DNA of 64,000 nucleotides from Candidatus Aminicenantota bacterium (GTDB lineage: Bacteria; Acidobacteriota; Aminicenantia; Aminicenantales; Saccharicenantaceae), in assembly GCA_026393975.1 (NCBI GenBank), contig JAPKZD010000018.1, positions 62,001 to 126,000 on the forward strand, given 5' to 3'. Made by a program: the position numbers and the translations under genes. The notes beneath the pieces were generated by a model. That model did no database searches, was not told the DNA's origin, and saw only the letters and a list, made by a program, of their open reading frames with translations. Positions 10,050-18,073 of the stretch are shown here, piece by piece. Position 1 is the stretch's first letter. Every line of letters begins with the position of its first letter.

Positions 10050-10477
10050 AACTAGCGGTCTTCCTCCCCGAGCTCCTCCGCCACCTTTTCAAGAAACCCG
10101 CTACGGTCGACTACCCCTTCAAGAAGCTCGCGGTCCCGGCGGATTTCCGCGGCACGCCCTACCTCAGCCCGGAGATGTGCATCGTCTGCCGGGCCTGCGA
10201 GCGGGACTGCCCGGCCGAGGCCATCGAGATCTCCTCGGTCAACGAGGCCGAGAAGCGCTTCAAGATGATCATCCACAACGACCGCTGTATTCACTGCGCC
10301 CAGTGCGTCGACTCCTGCCCGACGACCCCAAAGGCCATGAAGATGGACAGCCTGTTCGAGCTCGCCGACGACGACCGCCACAAGCTGAAGAAGGACTGGG
10401 TCTACGTCCGGGCCGTGCTCAAGCCCAAGGCGGCGGCGCCGGCGACCCCGCCGCCGGCGGCCGAGCCGAAGGCCTAA
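10046..10477 (+). CDS. NuoI/HycF-like 2x[4Fe-4S] ferredoxin subunit
   Basis: MCIVCRACERDCPAEAIE and DRCIHCAQCVDSCPTTPKA; the listed 9071-10477 ORF is a frame fusion, true start ATG 10046. Confidence 0.9.
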   Translation: MKLAVFLPELLRHLFKKPATVDYPFKKLAVPADFRGTPYLSPEMCIVCRACERDCPAEAIEISSVNEAEKRFKMIIHNDRCIHCAQCVDSCPTTPKAMKMDSLFELADDDRHKLKKDWVYVRAVLKPKAAAPATPPPAAEPKA

Positions 10478-10530
10478 ACCCCCCCGCGCCCCGGCCGGGA
10501 CGACCACGCCCTTCCCTGCAGGGCGCCGTC

Positions 10531-10559
10531 TTGCGGGCGGGCGCGGGAAGTCCTACAAT
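10531..10559 (+). promoter_or_regulatory. Sigma70-like promoter upstream of hydrogenase maturation protease
   Basis: TTGCGG (10531-10536), 17 nt, TACAAT (10554-10559); ATG at 10566. Confidence 0.5.
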
Positions 10560-10565
10560 CAAGCC

Positions 10566-11060
10566 ATGGAATCCTGGGAGCGAGTTCTCCGGCGGGAGAT
10601 CCGCCGGTCCGCCCGCGTCGCCGTCGTCGGTGTCGGGAACGTCGGCAGGGGCGATGACGCCGCCGGGGCCTTCGCCGCCCGGGCCCTCCTTGCCGGGCCC
10701 GGCATGTTGCCGGCGAAGGCCCTCGTCATTCCCGCAGAAGAAGCCCCCGAAAATTTCACGGGCGTCATCCGGGCGTTTTCGCCCGACCTCGCGGTCCTCG
10801 TCGACTCCGCCGCGGCCGGGCGGCCGCCGGGTGCGGTCTTTCTCGTCGACCCCGCCGAGGTCGCCGACGAGGACGTTTCCACCCACCGCGTTCCCCTGAC
10901 GCGTCTCGCCCGCTATATCCGAGAGACGATGGACTGCCGGGTCTTAATCCTGGGAATAGGGCCCTCCTCGTTCGCGGAGGGGGCGCCGGTCTCTCCGGTT
11001 GTCGGCCGGGCCGTCCGGAGGGTCGCCGCCGCCCTCAGGGGCGCCCTCGACGCTGACTAG
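10566..11060 (+). CDS. hycI: HycI-type hydrogenase maturation endopeptidase
   Basis: 164 aa; VAVVGVGNVGRGDDAAGAFAARAL...LVDSAAAGRPPG...ILGIGPSSFAEGAPVSPVV, M52 family motifs; follows hydrogenase genes. Confidence 0.85.
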   Translation: MESWERVLRREIRRSARVAVVGVGNVGRGDDAAGAFAARALLAGPGMLPAKALVIPAEEAPENFTGVIRAFSPDLAVLVDSAAAGRPPGAVFLVDPAEVADEDVSTHRVPLTRLARYIRETMDCRVLILGIGPSSFAEGAPVSPVVGRAVRRVAAALRGALDAD

Positions 11061-11079
11061 GGGATCGACAGCGGCCGGG

Positions 11080-12177
11080 TCAGATCTTCATCGGCATCAG
11101 GACGTAGATGTTGACGATGCCTTCCTCGCCCTCCGGCTTGAGCAGGACGGCGCTGTTCTCGTCCTTGATCTCGAAGACGACCCGTTCGGACGCGACCGAC
11201 GTGAGGAAGTCGAGCAGATACTGGGCGTTGAACCCGATCTCCAGGTCCTGGCCCTTGTATTCGACGGTCAGCCTGTCGCGCGCCTCTCCGATCTCGGGGT
11301 TGGAGGAAAATAACCTCATCCGATTCTTCTCGATGGTGAACTTGATCCCCTTCGACCGCTCGGCCGAGAGGAGGGACACGCGCCGGATGGCGTTGGCCAG
11401 CTCTTCGCGCGAAACGGCCAGCCGGCCGGGGTTATCCTTGGGGATGACCGCCTGATAGTTGGGGAACTTACTGTCGATGATCCGGGAGATGAGGGTCCTC
11501 CGGCCGACCTTGAAGAAAAGGTTGTGCTCGTCGAGGTCGAACTCGACGGTTTCGTCCTCGAATTTTCTGATCTCGTTGAGCGTCTTCTTGGCCACGATGA
11601 CGCTGATGTCCTGGTCGAGTTTCAGCCCGTCCTGGGCCTTTTTCGTGTAGGCCAGGCGGTGCCCGTCCGTACTGACGAGTTCGATCTGCCGGTTTTTGAG
11701 CGAAAGCTGGGCTCCGTTGAGATAATACCTCTGCTCCTGGGTAATCGCGTAGTAAACCCGGTCGATCATGTCGTTGACATCCTTCAACGCCAATTTGATG
11801 CCTTTCTCGAATTTCGGTTCCGGGACCTGGGGATAATCCTCTTTGGGTAGACACAGGATCTTGAACTCGCTGTCCCCCGCCTTGATCTCGATGTTGTCGC
11901 CAACCTTTTCCACCTGGACGGTCTGTCCTTCCGGCAGGGATTTGACGATCTCGAAGATCTTCTTGCCGTTGACCGTGATCGCCCCGGCTTTATCGATGGC
12001 CGCCTCGAGATGCGTCCTCAGCCCGACCTCAAGGTCGGTTCCCGTCAGTTCGATGTCCGACGCCGAGACGTTCATCAGGATGTTGGCCAGGATGGGCATG
12101 GTGTTCCGTTTTTCGACGATCCCCTGGAGGAGTTGCAGCTCTTCCAGAAACGCTTCTTTGGGGAGTGAGAATTTCAT
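11080..12177 (-). CDS. dnaN: DNA polymerase III beta sliding clamp
   Basis: 365 aa; MKFSLPKEAFLEELQLLQGIVEKRNTMPILANILMNVS...NIYVLMPMKI. Confidence 0.96.
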   Translation of the reverse strand: MKFSLPKEAFLEELQLLQGIVEKRNTMPILANILMNVSASDIELTGTDLEVGLRTHLEAAIDKAGAITVNGKKIFEIVKSLPEGQTVQVEKVGDNIEIKAGDSEFKILCLPKEDYPQVPEPKFEKGIKLALKDVNDMIDRVYYAITQEQRYYLNGAQLSLKNRQIELVSTDGHRLAYTKKAQDGLKLDQDISVIVAKKTLNEIRKFEDETVEFDLDEHNLFFKVGRRTLISRIIDSKFPNYQAVIPKDNPGRLAVSREELANAIRRVSLLSAERSKGIKFTIEKNRMRLFSSNPEIGEARDRLTVEYKGQDLEIGFNAQYLLDFLTSVASERVVFEIKDENSAVLLKPEGEEGIVNIYVLMPMKI

Positions 12178-12179
12178 TT

Positions 12180-12262
12180 TGCCACCTCTCGAACCGGATT
12201 CCTTATATTCTTATTATTTATTTCATAAAGATAACTAAAATCAAGAAGAGAAATAAGAAAGT
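12180..12262. other. AT-rich spacer between dnaA and dnaN (possible DUE-like region)
   Basis: ccttatattcttattatttatttcataaagataactaaaatcaagaagagaaataagaaag in a GC-rich background. Confidence 0.5.
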
Positions 12263-12304
12263 CCTCTGGAAATGTGCATATCTCCCCGAACACGTTGATA
12301 ATCC

Positions 12305-13636
12305 TCATTGGATGAAGGCCAAGAGACTGTTGATCTCTTTGTTGAATTCCGGATCGTCCGTCCGAAGCTTGTCTATCTTGCGGACGCTGTAGATGACCGT
12401 CGTGTGGTGTTTTCCACCGAATTTCTTGCCGATTTCGGGAAGGGACGACTTGGTCAATTCCTTGGCCAGGTACATGGCGATCTGGCGGGGAAAGGCTATC
12501 TTGGGGGAGTTGTTCTTCGACTTGAGCTGGGAAGGTTTTATTTTGAACTTGTGGCAGATGAGTTTCTGGATCTTTTCCACAGTGACGATCGTCGTCGACG
12601 AGTCGAGAAGGCCCTTGAGAGCTTCCTTGGTCAGGTCCAAATCGATCTTTTCGCCTTTGAGCGAGGCGAATGCGATGACCCGCCTCAGGTAGCCCTCGAG
12701 CTCCCGGATGTTGGACTGGACCTTGTCGGCGATGTAGAGGGCTACGCTCTCGGGAAGGGAGACCGCCTCGGCCTCCGCTTTTTTCTTGAGGATGGCGATG
12801 CGGGTCTCGATGTCCGGTGGCTTGATGTCGGCGATGAGGCCCCATTCGAACCGGGACCGGAAACGCTCCTCGAGATGGGGGATCTCCTTGGGCGGGCAGT
12901 CGCTCGAGATGACGATCTGCTTCTGGCTGTCATAAAGGTGGTTGAAGGTGTGGAAAAATTCCTCTTTCGTCCGCTCGCGGCCGGAGAGGTAGTGGATGTC
13001 GTCAATCAACAAAACGTCGACGCTCCGGTATTTCTCGCGGAACTCGAGGACCTTGCCGTACTGGAGGTGGTTGATGAGGTCGTTCATGAATTTTTCGGTG
13101 GTGACGTAGAGGATCTTGTTCCGCTCGTTCTGCTGGAGGCTGAAGTGGCCGATGGCGTTCATGAGATGGGTCTTGCCGAGGCCCGCCCCGCCGTAGATGT
13201 AGAGAGGGTTGTAGGACTTGGCCGGGTTCTTGGCCACGGCCAAGGCGGCCGCGTGGGCGAACTGGTTGCAGCTGCCGACGACGAAGTTCTCGAACGTGTA
13301 GTTGGGGTTGAGGTTCGGATTAATGGACTGGCCCTGCTTGGTCTTCCTCTCGTCCGGCGATCGCCTCATGAACGACGACGGCGTGTCGTCGTGGATGTAG
13401 CGGACGTCAAAGGTTTTGCCGAAGAGGTCCCGCGAACATTCGTTGATGATGTTCGAGTAATGGAAGGACAGCCAGTCGCGGAAATAGGAATTTGGGACCT
13501 TGATGTACAAACAATCCTGTTCCTGGCCGATGAAGGTTGTCGGGTCGAACCAGGTCTCGAACGAGTTGGGATCGACCTTGGTTTCGACGGCGCGGAGGAT
13601 TTGAATCCAAAGGTTTTGATTTTCTTTAGGTTCCAT
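12305..13636 (-). CDS. dnaA: Chromosomal replication initiator protein DnaA
   Basis: Start taken as MEPKENQNLWIQILRAVE; Walker A GGAGLGKTHLMNAIG; C-terminal GKKFGGKHHTTVIYSVRKI box-binding motif. Confidence 0.96.
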   Translation of the reverse strand: MEPKENQNLWIQILRAVETKVDPNSFETWFDPTTFIGQEQDCLYIKVPNSYFRDWLSFHYSNIINECSRDLFGKTFDVRYIHDDTPSSFMRRSPDERKTKQGQSINPNLNPNYTFENFVVGSCNQFAHAAALAVAKNPAKSYNPLYIYGGAGLGKTHLMNAIGHFSLQQNERNKILYVTTEKFMNDLINHLQYGKVLEFREKYRSVDVLLIDDIHYLSGRERTKEEFFHTFNHLYDSQKQIVISSDCPPKEIPHLEERFRSRFEWGLIADIKPPDIETRIAILKKKAEAEAVSLPESVALYIADKVQSNIRELEGYLRRVIAFASLKGEKIDLDLTKEALKGLLDSSTTIVTVEKIQKLICHKFKIKPSQLKSKNNSPKIAFPRQIAMYLAKELTKSSLPEIGKKFGGKHHTTVIYSVRKIDKLRTDDPEFNKEINSLLAFIQ

Positions 13637-13649
13637 AGGTGCTGCTATT

Positions 13650-13681
13650 TTTTCCACAGATTTTTCCACATCTGTGGAAAA
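13650..13681. promoter_or_regulatory. Cluster of three DnaA-box-like 9-mers upstream of dnaA
   Basis: TTTTCCACA at 13650-13658 and 13662-13670, and TGTGGAAAA at 13673-13681; each one mismatch from TTATCCACA. Confidence 0.7.
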
Positions 13682-14031
13682 TCCTCTCCCGGGAACAGGT
13701 TGGACCGGGGGAGGCCTGGCAATCATAGCACCACGGGGAGGTCATTTCAAGCTTTTTTTTAGGGGAAAACGGTATTTCGGGGCTGTCGCGGAAGGCCCCG
13801 GTCTGCGGCGCCTGAAAAGCGCTTCCGGAGGTCCCCGGCGGGCTCGAAAAACGGCCGAAAAGAGGCCTCGGGCGAGGCCCCCGCCGGACGGGGAAAACCG
13901 TTCGTTTTTACGCGCTTAGCCAAGGGACGAGCCTTCGCGGCGGAAGTGGACCCCCAGGCTTTGCAGTCCTCAGGCGCGAAGCGAATGAGGGCGGGCAAGG
14001 CCGGGGCCCGGGCCGCTGAGGACGGATCGGG

Positions 14032-14709
14032 TCAGCGCCGGAGGAGGGGCCTTGCCTCGATCGTCGGGGCGCCGAAAAGGACCGGGAAAAGGCGGGCCCG
14101 GATACGGTCGGCGAGCTCGGCAAAAGCGAACTCGGCCGGTTTATCGAGGTCGATGTACTCCCGTTCCTCGCGGAAGGTTGTTTTATAAAGGGCTTCGCCG
14201 GTCGCGGCGGAAACGACGGAGAGGTCGACCGAGAGGATCCAATGGCGCTGTTCGATGAGGCCGCGGTGGTCGACGTTGAACGGGCCGTCCACGGGAAGAT
14301 TTATTTTCTTCAGGGCCTTGAGGGTCCGGCCGACGAGCCCGGCCGAGCCGGTGAGGAAGACCGCCCGTTCGCGGCCGGCTGCCGCCTGTTTCCAGAACGC
14401 CGGGTCGTCCGCGGCGGCCTTGCCGTCCCGGGAGAGATCCATGCGGGAGACCGTGCCCTTGAAGGACCGGCCGAGTTCCGCCGCGAGATAACCCTGGAGT
14501 TCCCGGCCGAGCGCGAAATCCGGGGAAGGGGCGTCGTCGCGGAAATCTGTCACGATGATCTCGCTGAAGAGGCCGGCCGGAAGGACCGAAACGCCGGGGC
14601 GCTCCGCCGCGACGCCGTTCTCGAGGGTTTCCGAGGCGAGGGGCAGCCGGCATGCCGCGGCCAGGGGCAAAGAGAGAAAAACGAGAGCCAGAAAAATATT
14701 GGGTCTCAT
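14032..14709 (-). CDS. Putative lipoprotein of unknown function
   Basis: 225 aa; N-terminal MRPNIFLALVFLSLPLAAAC signal with lipobox-like LAAAC. Confidence 0.6.
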   Translation of the reverse strand: MRPNIFLALVFLSLPLAAACRLPLASETLENGVAAERPGVSVLPAGLFSEIIVTDFRDDAPSPDFALGRELQGYLAAELGRSFKGTVSRMDLSRDGKAAADDPAFWKQAAAGRERAVFLTGSAGLVGRTLKALKKINLPVDGPFNVDHRGLIEQRHWILSVDLSVVSAATGEALYKTTFREEREYIDLDKPAEFAFAELADRIRARLFPVLFGAPTIEARPLLRR

Positions 14710-14774
14710 GCCGGCCTCGAAGGAAAGTTACGCCTTTCGGACTTCCCGGTCAAGCGGAGACAAACGTTGCCAAC

Positions 14775-14803
14775 TTGCCTCGCGCCGGTTTTTATGGTAT
14801 AAA
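14775..14803 (+). promoter_or_regulatory. Sigma70-like promoter for rpmB
   Basis: TTGCCT, 17 nt, TATAAA (14798-14803); ATG at 14837. Confidence 0.5.
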
Positions 14804-14836
14804 TTCGGCTCATCCTGAGACGAGAGAGATACGACC

Positions 14837-15031
14837 ATGCCGAAAACCTGTCATATCTGTAAAAAAGGCCCGATTTTCGGGCATAACGTCAGCCATTCCC
14901 ACAAGTCGTCCCCGAAAAAATGGAAGCCCAACCTTCAGCACGTCAAGGCCCAGACCCCGGCGGGCGGCGTGCGCCAGATCTGGGTCTGCACGAGATGCCT
15001 GCGATCGGGGAAAGTGGTCAAAGCGGCCTAA
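14837..15031 (+). CDS. rpmB: 50S ribosomal protein L28
   Basis: MPKTCHICKKGPIFGHNVSHSHKSSPKKWKPNLQ. Confidence 0.95.
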   Translation: MPKTCHICKKGPIFGHNVSHSHKSSPKKWKPNLQHVKAQTPAGGVRQIWVCTRCLRSGKVVKAA

Positions 15032-15037
15032 CCTCGT

Positions 15038-17191
15038 CTACACTCTCTCGACAGACAAAACCTCTTTCAGCGCGGAGATGCGCTGCGTGATGTCCTCGAG
15101 ATGGCGGATGTCCCGGATCCTGATGTCCAGCCTGATCTTGGCCTTGCCCTCGGCGAGCATCGCCGCCTCGGCCTTGGAGATGTTCCCCTCGAGCCCCGCG
15201 ACCGCGGTGGCCACCTTGGCCAGGACCCCGGGCGAGTCCTCGGACTTGACCAGGAGACGGGCCTTGAACGTCCCGGAAAAGGCCGGGTCCCAAGACACCT
15301 CGACCAGCCGCTGACCGTCCAGGATTTCCTTTGTCACGAGCGGGCAACGGAGAGAATGGATGCTCAGCCCCTTCCCCGCCGTGATGTACCCGACGACGGG
15401 CTCGCCCTTGACCGGAGAGCAGCACTTCGCCAGCTTGATCATCTGTCCATCGATGTCTTTGATCCTGACCCCCGGCCCCGGGCCCGGAGCGAACCTGGCC
15501 GCCGCTTTCCCGAGCAGGCCCGGCCGGCGCGGCGTGACCCGGCCGGCGGGGAAGACGGCTTCGATGAGTTCGGGGTTGACGACGATCTTGCCGAGCCCCG
15601 CCTGCCTGTAAAACTCCTCCATGGACGCGGCCCTCGGGCCGAGGGTGGCGGCCAACTGCCGGGCGAGATCCTCCTCCCTCCGGAATTCGGCGGGGAGGAT
15701 GTACTTGCGGATCTCCCGTTCCCAGAGCTTCCGTCCCAGGGCGACGCTCGTCGTCCGGCTCTTGAGGTTGAGCCAGCGCTTGAGTTGCTGGCGCGCGCCG
15801 GCGGTCGCGGCCGAGGCGAGCAGGCCCCGCGTCGGCGTCCTCTCGTCCGACGTCAGGATCTCCACGATGTCCCCCGTCTTGAGAACGGTCTTGAGCGGGG
15901 ACGCGGAGCCGTTGACCCGAGCCCCGGACGCGTGGAGCCCGATCTCCGAGTGGATCTTGAAGGCGAAGTCGAGGGCCGTGGCGCCGGGCGGGAGGTCGAT
16001 GACTTTTCCCTTGGGAGTGAAGACGTAGACCTCCTCCGGGATGAGGTTTGTTTTCAGGCTGCGAAGGAACTCCCGCGGGTTCTTCTGCTCCTCGAAGAGG
16101 GCGGCCATTTCGCGGAGCCAGTGGAGCCGGCGGTCCTCTTTCATCGGGCCGGGCGGCGAGTCGTCCTTGTACAGCCAATGGGCGGCGATGCCGTTCTCGG
16201 CGAGGTCGTGCATCTCCCGGGTCCGGATCTGGATCTCGAACATTTTCCGTCCCTCGGTGATGAGCGTCGTGTGCAGGGCCTGGTAGAGATTGGGCTTGGG
16301 CATGGCGATGAAATCGCGGAACCGCTGGGGCAGGTGGGGCCAGCGCTGGTGGATGATGCCGAGGAGGGCGTAGCAATTCTTGACGGAGTCGGTGATGACC
16401 CGCAGGGCCAGGAAATCGAAGACTTGGTCGAAGGCGATGTCCCGCCGCTTCATCTTGCTCCAGACGCTGTAAGGGCGCTTGATCCGGGAGAAGACCTCGG
16501 CCGGGATGCCGTTCTCCCGGACGAGCTCCTCGAGCGTCTTCTTCATGGCCTTGAGGTCCGCCTCGGCCGTCCTTCTCCCGGGCTCCACGGACGCGGCGAT
16601 CTTGGCGAACTCCTCGGGGGCCACGTAGCGGAAAGACAGGTCCTCGAGCTCGGCCCGGATGCGCCCCATGCCGAGCCGGTTGGCGATCGGGGCGTAGATG
16701 TCGAGCGTCTCGCGGGCGATCTGCCGCTGCCTCTCCTCGTCGAGGTGCCGGAGGGTCTTGAGGTTGTGGATCCGGTCGGCCAGCTTGATGAAGATGACCC
16801 GGATGTCGTCGGTCATGGCCAGGATGATCTTCCGGATGGTCTCGGCCCGGCGGACTTCGGGCGACACCTCCTGGACCCGGCTGATCTTGGTCACGCCCTC
16901 GACCAGGTCGGCGACCGCCTTGCCGAAATTCTCGCGGATGTCCGCGGCCGTCGCGTCCGTATCCTCGAGGACGTCGTGGAGGAGGGCGGCGACGAGCGTC
17001 GTCTTGTCGAGCTTCATGTCGGCGAGGTAGTCGGCCACTTCGAGCGGATGGCTGAGATAGGGTTCCCCGGAACGGCGGACCTGCCCCTTGTGGGCCTTGC
17101 CGGCGAACACGTAGGCCTTCTGGAGGACGAGGAGCTCTTTTTCGCTGATGTAAGAGGAGGCCTTTTCGAGGATGTCGTCAAACCGGATCAT
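15038..17191 (-). CDS. rel: Bifunctional (p)ppGpp synthetase/hydrolase RelA/SpoT
   Basis: MIRFDDILEKASSYISEKELLVLQKAYVFAGKAHKGQVRRSGEPYLSHPLEVADYLADM...HD, synthetase, TGS and ACT regions; upstream part of listed ORF (to 17611) is out-of-gene. Confidence 0.95.
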   Translation of the reverse strand: MIRFDDILEKASSYISEKELLVLQKAYVFAGKAHKGQVRRSGEPYLSHPLEVADYLADMKLDKTTLVAALLHDVLEDTDATAADIRENFGKAVADLVEGVTKISRVQEVSPEVRRAETIRKIILAMTDDIRVIFIKLADRIHNLKTLRHLDEERQRQIARETLDIYAPIANRLGMGRIRAELEDLSFRYVAPEEFAKIAASVEPGRRTAEADLKAMKKTLEELVRENGIPAEVFSRIKRPYSVWSKMKRRDIAFDQVFDFLALRVITDSVKNCYALLGIIHQRWPHLPQRFRDFIAMPKPNLYQALHTTLITEGRKMFEIQIRTREMHDLAENGIAAHWLYKDDSPPGPMKEDRRLHWLREMAALFEEQKNPREFLRSLKTNLIPEEVYVFTPKGKVIDLPPGATALDFAFKIHSEIGLHASGARVNGSASPLKTVLKTGDIVEILTSDERTPTRGLLASAATAGARQQLKRWLNLKSRTTSVALGRKLWEREIRKYILPAEFRREEDLARQLAATLGPRAASMEEFYRQAGLGKIVVNPELIEAVFPAGRVTPRRPGLLGKAAARFAPGPGPGVRIKDIDGQMIKLAKCCSPVKGEPVVGYITAGKGLSIHSLRCPLVTKEILDGQRLVEVSWDPAFSGTFKARLLVKSEDSPGVLAKVATAVAGLEGNISKAEAAMLAEGKAKIRLDIRIRDIRHLEDITQRISALKEVLSVERV

Positions 17192-17331
17192 GGACGGACG
17201 CCCCCCTTGTCCAAGGATCGCGGCGGCGGCTTCGAGGGCGTTGGCGGCCGAACACGTCTCGGTCGAGAAAAACGGCCCAGCGTATCGGCATGACAAACGT
17301 TCGCCGGTGGCGAAGACCTCCGATATGACGG

Positions 17332-17631
17332 CTAAGAAGAAGTTTTTTCGGGCTTGGGCTTGGCGGCCTCGGCGGGGGCGGTTTTTGCCGCGGCCTTGGT
17401 CTCGGCGGGAGCAGTCTTCGCCGCGGCCTTGGCCTCGGCGGACGCCGAGCCTTTCTTGGGGTGGTCGGTAATGTACCAGCCGCTCCCCTTGAACTGGATG
17501 GCCGGGGAGGAGATGAGCTTGACGACGGAGCCGCCGCACTTGGGGCACTTCTCGGGCGGCTTGTCCTTGGCTTTCTGGAGCACCTCGCAGACCTCGCGGC
17601 ACTTGGTGCACTGATATTCGTAAATCGGCAT
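17332..17631 (-). CDS. FmdB-family zinc ribbon protein with Ala/Lys-rich tail
   Basis: MPIYEYQCTKCREVCEVLQKAKDKPPEKCPKCGGSVVKLISSPAIQFKGSGWYITD; tail AEAKAAAKTAPAETKAAAKTAPAEAAKPKPEKTSS. Confidence 0.88.
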   Translation of the reverse strand: MPIYEYQCTKCREVCEVLQKAKDKPPEKCPKCGGSVVKLISSPAIQFKGSGWYITDHPKKGSASAEAKAAAKTAPAETKAAAKTAPAEAAKPKPEKTSS

Positions 17632-17700
17632 CGCGGCGCTCTCCTGGTCCAACTTGCGATAAAGAAAATATATTATATCAGAATTCCGTCCGCCTGAGTT

Positions 17701-18029
17701 AGTGACGGCAATCCCGGGATCATCTTGCAGAGAATCCTAAGTGCCGCGAACGCGGCGACCGCTAAACCTGAGGCCGAGGGGATCGTCTGAGTAAACATAA
17801 GCGATGATTTAGTCGGTCGGCGTGACGGACGAGGGCAGTTTCAGGGGAAACCGCCAAAACGTGTTTGAGCTCGGCGTAGCGCACGCCAAGCGAGTTGTTT
17901 TGGCGCCGAGTCCGGTGCGATGACCGGCGTGAAGAATTAAACCCATTCGACTCCCCGGCCTTAAGCCCGGGGATATGCGCAGGGTTAATACTGAGCGTCA
18001 CCAACCCAGTTTTAAAAAGGGGGTTGGTG
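17701..18029 (+). mobile_element. Candidate orphan IS200/IS605-type right end / omegaRNA-like structured RNA with possible TnpB C-terminal remnant
   Basis: Frame at 17701 reads SDGNPGIILQRILSAANAATAKPEAEGIV* (TnpB-tail-like); followed by nested inverted repeats GCCAAAAC/GTTTTGGC (17853-17860/17897-17904), GGCGTAGCGCACGCC, CCGGTGCGATGACCGG, CCCCGGCCTTAAGCCCGGGG and CACCAACCC...GGGTTGGTG (17999-18029). Confidence 0.4.
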
Positions 18030-18073
18030 GCAGCGAACGTATCACCGCGCGGACGTCGATGATACCCCGAGGC

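Noticed and set aside
9071-10477. 468-aa ORF spanning NuoH-like and ferredoxin genes as a possible fusion
   Set aside because: The N-terminal part is out-of-frame relative to the strong NuoH-like protein (9078-10049); only the part from ATG 10046 is real.
13700-14031. Possible ncRNA (RNase P RNA, SRP RNA, tmRNA) upstream of dnaA, with GTCCTCAG/CTGAGGAC inverted repeat
   Set aside because: None of the conserved motifs of RNase P RNA, SRP RNA or tmRNA were found; the 8-bp inverted repeat alone is too weak.
15101-17293. 730-aa plus-strand ORF opposite rel/spoT
   Set aside because: Antisense to a clearly conserved RelA/SpoT; translation has no domain features.
17701-18030. Group II intron or retron reading of the structured intergenic region
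   Set aside because: No reverse transcriptase and no recognisable domain V motif; the hairpin plus TnpB-tail layout fits IS605-type better.
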